Source of the DNA: Actinomycetota bacterium
GTDB lineage: Bacteria > Actinomycetota > Acidimicrobiia > Spongiisociales > ZC4RG35
Reading direction: 5' to 3'
Assembly (NCBI GenBank): GCA_019347585.1
Contig: JAHWLC010000068.1
Span: 1 to 6,247 of the forward strand
Length of the DNA: 6,247 nucleotides
Below are positions 1 to 6,247 of this stretch, one piece after another. Within the stretch, counting starts at the first letter, position 1. Each line of letters begins with the position of its first letter. A program made the position numbers and the translations under genes. The notes beneath the pieces were generated by a model. It had not been told where the DNA came from. It ran no database searches and saw only the letters and a list, made by a program, of their open reading frames with translations.

Positions 1-429
1 GATGGACCACCAAGCGCCGGGATCGGCGAGATCGGCCAGACGAGGGGTGTGGATCCTGGCCACCTCGCGCTCCGAGGGCACCAGGACGAGCGGGCCCGAC
101 ACCCTGCCCACCACCGGAACGACGAGGAGAGTGAACTCGACCGTGTCGATCGGGGGGAGATAGCCGAGCACCTCCACCTGCGACGGTTGGATACCCACCT
201 CCTCCTGGGCCTCCCGGAGGGCGGTATCCACGGGGTTGCGATCCTCTGCGTGAGGACGGCCCCCGGGGAAGGAGATGTGGCCGGCGTGGGTGGGCATCGA
301 ATCGGGCCGCTTGGTGAGCACCAGTCGGAGCTCTCCGGCCTCGTCCTGGTATATCGGCGCCAGCACCGCGGCCAGCGGCCGATCACCTGGCTCGGGGTAG
401 GAGTCGACGAGCGCGAGGCGGTCCCACAT
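1..429 (-). CDS. Nudix hydrolase, coenzyme A diphosphatase (NudL/NUDT7-like), 3' end cut by window edge
   Basis: The reading frame starts at the ATG at 429 and runs 143 codons to the left edge without a stop, so the C-terminus is missing. Residues 36-57 carry the signature of the CoA-diphosphatase branch of Nudix enzymes (LVLTKR, then THAGHISFPGG). They run into the Nudix box at 57-80, ending LREAQEEVGI, where E73, E76 and E77 should bind Mg2+. The spacing inside the box (FPGG, five residues, Asp, eight residues, RE) matches CoA diphosphatases such as NUDT7 rather than the generic Nudix box. Known members split CoA or acyl-CoA into phosphopantetheine and 3',5'-ADP in the cytosol. The downstream VVPVVG and LVPSEREVARI segments also fit the family. 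One oddity is His60 where many relatives have Asp. No good Shine-Dalgarno precedes the ATG: GAGG ends only 3 nt upstream. A TTG three codons upstream is an alternative start. The gene is divergent from the GNAT gene. The family call is fairly sure; the exact substrate is inferred. Confidence 0.85.
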   Translation of the reverse strand, partial: MWDRLALVDSYPEPGDRPLAAVLAPIYQDEAGELRLVLTKRPDSMPTHAGHISFPGGRPHAEDRNPVDTALREAQEEVGIQPSQVEVLGYLPPIDTVEFTLLVVPVVGRVSGPLVLVPSEREVARIHTPRLADLADPGAWWSI

Positions 430-437
430 CCGCCTCA

Positions 438-443
438 AGACTA
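438..443 (-). promoter_or_regulatory. Putative -10 hexamer of the Nudix gene (leaderless type)
   Basis: Read on the minus strand the hexamer is TAGTCT, fitting TANNNT. Eight bases separate it from the ATG at 429, so transcription would begin at or just before the start codon. No convincing -35 is visible. A second hexamer, TAGAGT, lies just upstream. The assignment rests only on spacing in a 32-bp divergent gap. Confidence 0.3.
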
Positions 444-449
444 AGACTC

Positions 450-455
450 TATTCT
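450..455 (+). promoter_or_regulatory. Putative -10 hexamer of the GNAT gene (leaderless type)
   Basis: TATTCT differs from TATAAT at two positions. Six bases separate it from the GTG at 462, so the first transcribed base would fall at the start codon. No Shine-Dalgarno precedes the GTG, which agrees with a leaderless message, common in actinobacteria. No clear -35 is seen. Confidence 0.35.
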
Positions 456-461
456 GACCGC

Positions 462-1040
462 GTGCCCAGACCCCGTCTCGAGTCGGAACGGCTGATCCTG
501 CAGAAGTTCGCCCGACGAGACGCCTCCACCCTGGATGACGCCATCAGAGTGTCATTGGCCGACCTGCACCAGTGGCTCCCCTGGGCCCGCATGGACTACA
601 CCACCGTGGACACCACCTCGTTCATCAGGGACTCCATCCAGGCCTGGAAGGAAGATCGGGCCTGGGACTACTCGATCCGCATGAAGGAAGCCCCTGGGGT
701 CCACGTTGGCAACATATCGATGTGGACGGTGTCCAAGCTGGGGAAGATCGCCGAGATCGGCTATTGGGTGCGGACCGATCGGACCAGTGGCGGAATCTGC
801 ACCGAGGCCGTCGGCCGGCTCCTCGACGAGGCGTTCACCGCCATGGGGTACCACAAGGTGGTGCTCAGGATCGCGGTGGGCAACGCCGCCTCCGACCGGG
901 TGGCGGAGAAGCTGGGCTTCACCCGAGAGGGGACGCTGCGCGAGGAGCTGCTGATCAGGGGCAACTGGGTCGATCACAGCCTCTGGTCGCTGCTCGACCG
1001 GGAGTACCGCTCGCTGAAGCGAACCGCAGCACGGCGCTGA
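462..1040 (+). CDS. GNAT family N-acetyltransferase, RimJ/RimL type
   Basis: A 192-residue protein, the usual length for the RimJ/RimL branch of GNAT acetyltransferases. These transfer acetyl from acetyl-CoA to protein N-termini or small amines in the cytosol. The N-terminus has the family opening RLESERLIL (residues 5-13). The acetyl-CoA motif A covers about 97-116 (IGYWV, then SGGICTEA). Motif B covers about 139-158, with N141 and KLGFTREGTLRE, and the tail SLLDREY (176-182) is typical. Motif A is slightly unusual: Cys113 sits where Gly or Ala is common and the preceding Arg is displaced. The start is GTG at 462, because no in-frame ATG or GTG lies close upstream and the N-terminus then aligns with the family. 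It converges on nuoN across a hairpin and diverges from the Nudix gene. The natural substrate cannot be read from sequence; ribosomal-protein or antibiotic acetylation is possible but unsupported. Confidence 0.88.
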   Translation: MPRPRLESERLILQKFARRDASTLDDAIRVSLADLHQWLPWARMDYTTVDTTSFIRDSIQAWKEDRAWDYSIRMKEAPGVHVGNISMWTVSKLGKIAEIGYWVRTDRTSGGICTEAVGRLLDEAFTAMGYHKVVLRIAVGNAASDRVAEKLGFTREGTLREELLIRGNWVDHSLWSLLDREYRSLKRTAARR

Positions 1041-1042
1041 GC

Positions 1043-1097
1043 GGTGAACCCAGGGTTCTAGACCCCGTATAGCGACGTCTACAACCCTGGGTTCGCC
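1043..1097. terminator. Large inverted repeat, likely bidirectional terminator between the GNAT gene and nuoN
   Basis: The arms 1043-1057 and 1083-1097 pair over 15 bp. As plus-strand RNA there is one G-U wobble; as minus-strand RNA it becomes a C-A mismatch. After a C/C mismatch, TAGAC (1059-1063) pairs with GTCTA (1077-1081), and CG at 1066-1067 can pair with CG at 1073-1074, leaving a loop of about 5 nt. It begins 3 bases after the GNAT stop codon and ends 8 bases before the nuoN stop, so both convergent transcripts would form it. No U-tract follows on either strand, as is often the case in high-GC actinobacteria. Each arm is itself palindromic, so a protein-binding site or repeat element remains an alternative. 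Confidence 0.65.
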
Positions 1098-1105
1098 AGA
1101 AGGCT

Positions 1106-2587
1106 TCAGCCTCCGGCGGCGATCACCCGGGAGGCGTCGCCCACGAAGGTGGCCAGAGTCGGGTAGAACCCGATGGCCACCGTCAGGGCCACCGTCACCC
1201 CGAGAGCGAGGCGCAGCGACCCCGCAGGTGGGGCCTCGGGATCGCCGGGGAACACTCCCACTTGGTCGTCGAGCCATACCCGGGCCACCACCTTGGCGTA
1301 GTAGTAGAGGGCGATCACCGCGTTGACCGCGGCGATGACGGCGAGGGCCACGGTGGCGGCGCCGCCGGCGATCATGACCGAGCGGAACATCACGAACTTT
1401 GCGAACCACCCCGCCAGGGGCGGGATGCCCGCCAGGGAGAAGAAGAACACGCCGATCAGGACCCCGAGGCGAGCGTCGACCGATGCCAGCCCGGCCCACG
1501 CCGGGATCTCGCCCGACCTGGTGATGCGCGCCCCGGCGATGACCACTCCAAATGCACCCAGGTTCATCACCGCATAGATGACCAGGTAGATGACAGTGGC
1601 GGCGAACGCCTCCTCCAGGGCGGCGCCGGCCACCGCCGCAGCGGCGAACGGGACCAGCATGAACCCGGCCTGGGCGATCGCCGAGTAGGCGAGGAGGCGG
1701 ACGATGTTGGTCTGGCGGAGGGCGGCCAGGTTCCCGATGGTCATGGAGAGAGCGGCCAGAGCCCAGAGTGCGGGCGCCCACACCTCGGCGGCGTCGGGCA
1801 AGGCCGAGTACATCACGATCAGGAACGCCACGAACCCCGCCGCCTTCGAGTTCACCGAGATGTAGGCGGTTATCGGGGTCGGCGCCCCTTCGTAGGTGTC
1901 CGGCGCCCAGAAGTGGAAGGGCACCGCGGCGACCTTGAACCCGAACCCCACGATGAGGAAGACGACCGCCATCGTCAGCGCGGGGGTGTCCATCCCGGCA
2001 GTGGCGGCGGCGAGCCCCGCGAACGTGACCTCGCCGGTCAGCCCATAGAGGAGCGACATCCCGTAGAGGAGGATCGCGGTGGAGAGCACCCCGAGGATGA
2101 AGTACTTCATCGAGGCCTCATTCGACTTGATATCGCCCTTTCGCCAGCCGGCGAGCAGATAGAGGGGCCCGGTGACCAGCTCGATCCCGATGAAGAGGAT
2201 GATCAGGTCGCGCGCCGAAGCGACCACCAGGGAGCCCAGCACCGAGGCGAGGAGGAGGAAGTAGTACTCCCCCTGGTAGTAGCGCTCCGACTCGATGTAG
2301 TCGTGGGACATCAGGAACACGACGTAGGCGGCCACCAGGAAGAGGCCCTTGAGCACCAGCGAGAAATCATCGGTGACATAGGACCCGTCGAACATCGACC
2401 TGGTGCCTCCCTCGATGGCGAGGAGGCCGAGGGGGATGAGGGCGAACGCCATCCCGGCCACCGCCGCGGTCGCCGCCCAGTACTTCTGGGCGCGGGGCAG
2501 CAGCATGTCGAGGCCGAACACCACCAGGATGGTGATGACGACGATCAGCTCGGGGGCGAGCGCCAGGTAGTCGATCTCGAAGCCCAA
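1106..2587 (-). CDS. nuoN: NADH-quinone oxidoreductase subunit N (complex I, antiporter-like)
   Basis: A 493-residue, very hydrophobic protein of normal NuoN length, with about 14 membrane segments. It is one of three antiporter-like proton-pumping subunits in the membrane arm of complex I, which couples NADH oxidation and quinone reduction to proton export. Channel residues visible by comparison with E. coli NuoN are E107, E136 (GIELVTGPLYLLAG), E157, K161, K218 (GFGFKVAAVPFHFWAPD), H225, D230, K248 (NSKAAGF) and K397 (GWFAKF). The segment IVRLLAYSAIAQAGF has V296 and Q306 where E. coli has Lys and His. The start is TTG at 2587. GGAGG lies 8 nt upstream within the last codons of nuoM, only 4 bases separate the two genes, and MGFEIDYLALAPE fits the family N-terminus. 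It is the last gene of the operon, followed by the hairpin at 1043-1097. Identity is very secure; the start is likely. Confidence 0.96.
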   Translation of the reverse strand: MGFEIDYLALAPELIVVITILVVFGLDMLLPRAQKYWAATAAVAGMAFALIPLGLLAIEGGTRSMFDGSYVTDDFSLVLKGLFLVAAYVVFLMSHDYIESERYYQGEYYFLLLASVLGSLVVASARDLIILFIGIELVTGPLYLLAGWRKGDIKSNEASMKYFILGVLSTAILLYGMSLLYGLTGEVTFAGLAAATAGMDTPALTMAVVFLIVGFGFKVAAVPFHFWAPDTYEGAPTPITAYISVNSKAAGFVAFLIVMYSALPDAAEVWAPALWALAALSMTIGNLAALRQTNIVRLLAYSAIAQAGFMLVPFAAAAVAGAALEEAFAATVIYLVIYAVMNLGAFGVVIAGARITRSGEIPAWAGLASVDARLGVLIGVFFFSLAGIPPLAGWFAKFVMFRSVMIAGGAATVALAVIAAVNAVIALYYYAKVVARVWLDDQVGVFPGDPEAPPAGSLRLALGVTVALTVAIGFYPTLATFVGDASRVIAAGG

Positions 2588-2591
2588 GGCC

Positions 2592-4211
2592 TCAGCCTCC
2601 GCTGCCCAGGAAAGCCGTGGTGTCGCCGGAGAAGGCCATCTCCACCAATGAGGTCACGGTTTCGGTGGTGGAGTCGAAGACCACCTTGGGGTAGAGCCCG
2701 ATCACCACGATGAGGATGATGAGCGGGACCCACGCCGCCAGCTCGAAGCGATCGGCGTCGTGGAACTCGTGGGTCTCCCACTCCGCGGGCGGCTCGCCCA
2801 GGTTGACCCGCTGCAGCATCCACAGCATGTAGCCCGCAGTCAGCACCGTGCCCACGGCGCCCAACACCATGGCGGTGCGGAAGACCCCCAGGCTCAGGCC
2901 TTCCAGAGGGTTGTAGGCCCCCACCAGCGACATGAACTCGCCCCAGAAACCGGCGAGCCCTGGCAAGCCGAGGGAGGCCATGGCGGTGAAAGCGAGGATC
3001 CCTCCGATCACCGGCATCAGCCTTATGTTCCCGCCGAGACGGGACATCTCCCTGGTGTGGTAGCGGTGGCTCATGGAGCCGGCGAGGAAGAAGAGGAGCC
3101 CGGTGATGAGACCGTGGGCCACCATGCCGATGATGGCGGCATTGATCCCGATGTCGGTCATGGTGGCGATGCCCAGCATCACGAAGCCCATGTGGCCCAC
3201 CGAGGAGAACGCGATGAGCCGCTTCATGTCAGTCTGGGCGAGGCAGGCCAGGGAGCCGTAGATGATCCCGATCACGGCGAGGATGGCGATGAACGGAGCC
3301 CACTCCACCGCCTCCTGGGGGAGGATGGGAAGAGAGATCCTGATGAAGCCGTAGGAGCCCAGCTTGAGGAGGATGGCCGCCAGCAGCACCGAGCCCACGG
3401 TGGGGGCGGCGGTGTGGGCGTCGGGGAGCCAGGTGTGGAGCGGCCACATGGGGACTTTGACCGCGAAGCCGAGGAACATCGCCCCGAAGACGAGGAAGGC
3501 GAGGGTGCCGGTGAAGGCGCCCTGGGACCCGAGATCGGTGAGTTCCACGATGTCGAAGGTGCGCCCGTCCCCGACGTTGCCCGACTCGAAGTAGAGGGCG
3601 AGGAACCCCAGGAGCATGAAAGCCGAGCCGAACAGGGTGAAGAGGAAGAACTTGATCGAGGCGTATAGCCGGGTCTCGTAGGTCCGGGAGAACCCGGGGA
3701 GCCGGCGCGGGGTCCTGTCGCCCCAGATCCCGATCATGAAGTACATCGGCAGAAGCACGATCTCGAAGAAGATGAAGAAGAGCACCAGGTCGAGCGCCAC
3801 GAAGGTGCCGTTCATCCCGGTGGCCAGGATGAGCATGAGTATGAGGAAGGCCTTGGGGTTGTACGGCTCCTCCCAGTGGTTCCAGGTGTAGATCACCGAG
3901 AGCACCATGACGAAGGTGGAGAGGACGAGGAGGGGGAGGCTGATCCCGTCCACACCGACGTGGTAATTGGCGTCGATGGCCCCGATCCAGGCTTCATTCA
4001 CCTCGAACTGGTAGCTGTTGTAGCCACCGGCCCCGAAGTCGAACCCGACGATGACCCCGAGCGAGGCCAGGAAGGCGAGCACAGTCGCCCCCAGGGCCAC
4101 GGTCTTCAGCGCGCCCTCGTTGTCCCGGGGGACGAACCCGAGGAGGAGCGCTCCTGCCAGCGGCAGGAAGACCACCAGGGTGAGGCCCCAGGTCTCGAAC
4201 ATCTCCATCAC
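2592..4211 (-). CDS. nuoM: NADH-quinone oxidoreductase subunit M (complex I, antiporter-like)
   Basis: A 539-residue polytopic membrane protein, slightly longer than E. coli NuoM. It forms the middle proton-pumping module of the complex I membrane arm, between NuoN and NuoL. Channel residues are E150 (FFEIVLLPMYFMIG), K252 (AVKVPMWPLHTWLPDAH), K283 (ILLKLGSYGF), K330 and H340 (DMKRLIAFSSVGHMGF), H366 (VAHGL) and E425 (GFWGEF). All correspond to residues conserved in the family. An Arg-rich loop at about 165-182 is roughly 8 residues longer than in E. coli. The start is ambiguous: GTG 4211, ATG 4208 and ATG 4202 are in frame behind AGGGAGG, at 6, 9 and 15 nt. GTG 4211 and ATG 4208 are about equally plausible. 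The gene follows nuoL by 13 bases, and its last codons (GGA GGC TGA) hold the nuoN ribosome binding site. Identity is very secure. Confidence 0.96.
   Translation of the reverse strand: MMEMFETWGLTLVVFLPLAGALLLGFVPRDNEGALKTVALGATVLAFLASLGVIVGFDFGAGGYNSYQFEVNEAWIGAIDANYHVGVDGISLPLLVLSTFVMVLSVIYTWNHWEEPYNPKAFLILMLILATGMNGTFVALDLVLFFIFFEIVLLPMYFMIGIWGDRTPRRLPGFSRTYETRLYASIKFFLFTLFGSAFMLLGFLALYFESGNVGDGRTFDIVELTDLGSQGAFTGTLAFLVFGAMFLGFAVKVPMWPLHTWLPDAHTAAPTVGSVLLAAILLKLGSYGFIRISLPILPQEAVEWAPFIAILAVIGIIYGSLACLAQTDMKRLIAFSSVGHMGFVMLGIATMTDIGINAAIIGMVAHGLITGLLFFLAGSMSHRYHTREMSRLGGNIRLMPVIGGILAFTAMASLGLPGLAGFWGEFMSLVGAYNPLEGLSLGVFRTAMVLGAVGTVLTAGYMLWMLQRVNLGEPPAEWETHEFHDADRFELAAWVPLIILIVVIGLYPKVVFDSTTETVTSLVEMAFSGDTTAFLGSGG
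2596..2600 (-). promoter_or_regulatory. nuoN ribosome binding site inside the nuoM 3' end
   Basis: GGAGG on the minus strand covers the penultimate sense codons of nuoM (Gly-Gly-stop). It lies 8 nt before the TTG at 2587. This supports the TTG start and coupling of nuoN translation to ribosomes finishing nuoM. Confidence 0.7.
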
Positions 4212-4217
4212 TCTCAG

Positions 4218-4224
4218 CCTCCCT
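4218..4224 (-). promoter_or_regulatory. nuoM ribosome binding site
   Basis: AGGGAGG on the minus strand directly follows the nuoL stop codon TAG (4227-4225). It lies 6 nt before GTG 4211 and 9 nt before ATG 4208. It makes either of these a better start than the third candidate at 4202. Confidence 0.7.
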
Positions 4225-6247
4225 CTATACGAAGAACACGAACACGATGACCAGGATCAGCGCCCCGGCGACGAAGCCCGCCGCGTACTGCTGCACCTTG
4301 CCCGTCTGCAGGCGGCGCACCACCGAGCCGGCTCCGTCGGCGGCGGCGGAGAGCCCGTTGAAGATACCGTCCACGCCGATCTGGTCCACCCCGTTGTACA
4401 CCCAGCCGCCGAGCCGATTGGTGGCCCCGCCGGTGAAGTTGACCACCCCGTCGATGACATAGGTGTTGGTCCAGTCGACGAAGCGGGCGACGGGGCCGGT
4501 GGTTGCCCCCACCACACCGAGGGCAGCGTCGTCGATGTAGTACCTGCGCCGGAGCAGCGGGTAGAGCACCGGCACCTGGAACCGGTCCCGCTGCGCCTGC
4601 GTTTCCCGGTCCTTGCCGTAGATCAGCCACCCGATGAGGAGCCCGGCCACCGCGGCGGCGAGCCCGATGCCGGCCAGGGCGAGGTCGATGCTCTCGGCGT
4701 GGTGGTCGCCCATGGCCACCACTCTCACCCCCACCCACTCGGTGAAGTTCCCGATCACCGGCCATTCCACACCCGGGATGTTGAGCAGGCCGGCGATGAT
4801 GGAGGGGATGGCCAGCGCCACCAGTGGCCAGGTCATGACCCTCGGTGACTCGTGGGGATGGGCCGCGCCCTTGTAGGTGCCGTGGAAGGTGAGGGCGACG
4901 GCGCGCGCCATGTAGAAGGCGGTGACGAAGGCGCCGGCGATGGCGACCCACATCACGAAGGTGTAGCCCTCGAATCCCAGGGTGGCCAGGATCTCGTCCT
5001 TCGACCAGAACCCGGCGAAGGGGAGGATCCCCGCCAGGGCGAGCGAGCCGACCACGAAGGTCCAGTAGGTGGTGGGCATGTCCTTCTTGAGCCCACCCAT
5101 GTCACTCATGTTGTTGGAGTGGACGGCGTGGATGACCGAGCCCGCCCCCAGGAAGAGGAGGGCCTTGAAGAAGGCGTGGGTGAAGAGGTGGAAGAGACCC
5201 GCGGTGTAGCCACCGGCGGCGACGGCGGTCATCATGTAGCCGAGCTGGGAGACGGTGGAGTAGGCGAGCACCCGCTTGATGTCATCGGCGACCAGTGCGA
5301 GCAGCCCGATGGCCAGGAGGGTGATGGCGCCGATGACCACCATCAGCCCCCGCGCCTCGGTGGCCAGGTTCTGGAACAGGGGGAAGACCCGGGCCAAGAG
5401 GTAGACGCCGGCGGTGACCATCGTGGCGGCGTGCATCAGCGCCGAGACCGGGGTGGGGCCGGCCATGGCGTCGGGAAGCCAGATGTGCAGGGGGAACTGG
5501 GCGCTCTTCCCCATCGCCCCGAAGAAGAGCAGCAGCGCGGCGACCAGGGCCACGGCCCCCAGCTCCTCGGAGTTCTCGGCGGCGAGGCGGCTCAGCTCGG
5601 TGAAGTCGAAGGTCCCGATGGTGACCCCGATGATCACCGCCCCCAGGATCAGGCCGACGTCGGCCACCTTGTTGGTCATGAAGGCCTTGTTGCCCGCCCG
5701 CACGTTCTCCAGGTCTTCCCAGTAGAACCCGATCAGGAAGTACGAGGCGAGACCGACCCCTTCCCACCCGATGATCATCTGCACCAGGTTGGGCGCCCCC
5801 ACCAGGACCAGCATCGCCCCGGCGAACAGGGAGAAGGCGGCGAAGAACCAGGGGACCCGGCGGTCGTCGTGCATGTACCCGATGGCGTAGACGAAGACCA
5901 CCAGGCCGACGAAGTTGACCAGGAAGTACATGAGGATGGAGAGACCGTCCACCAGCCACCCCAGCTCGAAGACGAGATCGCTCCCGATGCGGGCGATCTC
6001 GAAGGTATGGCTGGCGAGGATGCCTCCGGTCATGTTGGCGACGAAGAGGATCGTCGCCCACACCGTGTTGATGGCGAGCGCGGCCACCGCGATCTCGCCA
6101 CCCTGATACTTCATCCGCCTGCCGAAGGCGAGGATGAGGAGGAAGGCGACGAAGGGGAGGACCAGCATGATGCCCGCGGTGTCGGCGAAAAAGCCCCCAT
6201 CGCCGAAGCTGCGCTCGCCTTCCTCGACGGCAAGCAGAAAGGTGTCA
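4225..6247 (-). CDS. nuoL: NADH-quinone oxidoreductase subunit L (complex I, antiporter-like), 5' end probably outside window
   Basis: This is the distal proton-pumping subunit of the complex I membrane arm. Counting from the first in-window ATG (6168) it has 647 residues. Landmarks on that count are E136 (GWEGVGLASYFLIGFYW), K221 (GAMGKSAQFPLHIWLPDAM), H246 (ALMHAATMVTAGVYLLAR), K299 (DDIKRVLAYSTVSQLGYM), H327, H331 and K335 (HLFTHAFFKALLFLGAGS) and K390 (GFWSKDEIL). These match the Glu, Lys and His channel residues of E. coli NuoL. Residues beyond about 520 should include the long lateral helix and a final membrane anchor (GFVAGALILVIVFVFFV). Upstream of 6168 the frame stays open for 26 codons to the edge, with G/C-rich third positions, no ATG, GTG or TTG, and no Shine-Dalgarno before 6168. 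Starting at 6168 would also shorten the first membrane helix. The true start is therefore most likely just right of the window, after nuoK. Stop is TAG at 4227-4225. Confidence 0.95.
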   Translation of the reverse strand, partial: DTFLLAVEEGERSFGDGGFFADTAGIMLVLPFVAFLLILAFGRRMKYQGGEIAVAALAINTVWATILFVANMTGGILASHTFEIARIGSDLVFELGWLVDGLSILMYFLVNFVGLVVFVYAIGYMHDDRRVPWFFAAFSLFAGAMLVLVGAPNLVQMIIGWEGVGLASYFLIGFYWEDLENVRAGNKAFMTNKVADVGLILGAVIIGVTIGTFDFTELSRLAAENSEELGAVALVAALLLFFGAMGKSAQFPLHIWLPDAMAGPTPVSALMHAATMVTAGVYLLARVFPLFQNLATEARGLMVVIGAITLLAIGLLALVADDIKRVLAYSTVSQLGYMMTAVAAGGYTAGLFHLFTHAFFKALLFLGAGSVIHAVHSNNMSDMGGLKKDMPTTYWTFVVGSLALAGILPFAGFWSKDEILATLGFEGYTFVMWVAIAGAFVTAFYMARAVALTFHGTYKGAAHPHESPRVMTWPLVALAIPSIIAGLLNIPGVEWPVIGNFTEWVGVRVVAMGDHHAESIDLALAGIGLAAAVAGLLIGWLIYGKDRETQAQRDRFQVPVLYPLLRRRYYIDDAALGVVGATTGPVARFVDWTNTYVIDGVVNFTGGATNRLGGWVYNGVDQIGVDGIFNGLSAAADGAGSVVRRLQTGKVQQYAAGFVAGALILVIVFVFFV

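Noticed and set aside
49..444. 131-codon plus-strand frame at the left end
   Set aside because: It lies antisense to the Nudix gene, whose diagnostic CoA-diphosphatase and Nudix motifs leave no doubt about the coding strand.
1..1040. A new functional system formed by the Nudix and GNAT genes with the nuo operon
   Set aside because: Both are common stand-alone housekeeping enzymes. They are separated from nuoN by a terminator-like hairpin and convergent orientation, and nothing in the sequence links them to respiration.
552..1781. 409-codon minus-strand frame spanning the GNAT gene, the hairpin and the end of nuoN
   Set aside because: It crosses two well-supported genes in other frames and a terminator-like hairpin, and its low-complexity Arg/Gly/Pro/His product resembles no family.
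1262..2713. 483-codon open frame on the plus strand, opposite nuoN and the end of nuoM
   Set aside because: Its product is rich in His, Gly, Glu, Arg and Asp with no recognisable domain, the typical antisense shadow of a GC-rich membrane-protein gene. nuoN on the other strand explains the region fully.
2760..3668. 302-codon plus-strand frame opposite nuoM
   Set aside because: A composition-driven shadow of nuoM, with no domain, no ribosome binding site evidence and highly charged repetitive content.
5282..6061. Alternative 259-codon minus-strand frame inside nuoL
   Set aside because: An out-of-frame Arg/Gly/Pro-rich translation of nuoL, whose own frame carries every expected motif.
1106..6247. 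Possibility that the three homologous antiporter-like genes are an Mrp antiporter or a hydrogenase membrane module rather than complex I
   Set aside because: The order L-M-N, the subunit lengths and the NuoN-specific motifs (FHFWAPDTYEGAPTP) fit complex I. No Mrp-type small subunits or hydrogenase genes are present in the window.

Overview
The window is high-GC bacterial DNA with strong G/C bias at third codon positions. It is best read as actinobacterial, possibly Acidimicrobiia-like. That placement is inferred from base composition, the nuoL-nuoM-nuoN order and general protein character; no marker gene here fixes the taxonomy. It looks like ordinary housekeeping chromosome. I see no mobile element, CRISPR array, tRNA or rRNA, phage gene or defence cassette.

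Right-hand five sixths (1106-6247, minus strand): the 3' end of a complex I (nuo) operon, transcribed right to left as nuoL, nuoM, nuoN. These are the three antiporter-like membrane subunits that carry proton pumping. The genes are packed with gaps of 13 and 4 bases. Shine-Dalgarno sites for nuoM and nuoN lie at or inside the 3' end of the preceding gene, which suggests translational coupling. All three proteins keep most of the Glu/Lys/His residues of the proton channels. NuoN is the exception, with Val and Gln where a Lys and a His are expected. The nuoL reading frame stays open to the right edge, so its true start (and nuoK before it) is probably outside the window.

Intergenic hairpin (1043-1097): a large, nearly perfect inverted repeat fills the space between the end of nuoN and a convergent GNAT gene. 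It is probably a bidirectional terminator without a U-tract. Each arm is itself a palindrome.

Left end (1-1040): a divergent pair separated by only 32 bp. A RimJ/RimL-type GNAT acetyltransferase runs rightward. A Nudix hydrolase of the coenzyme A diphosphatase type runs leftward off the left edge. TANNNT -10-like hexamers sit 6-8 nt before each start codon, so both messages may be leaderless. These two genes have no evident functional link to complex I and merely adjoin the operon end.
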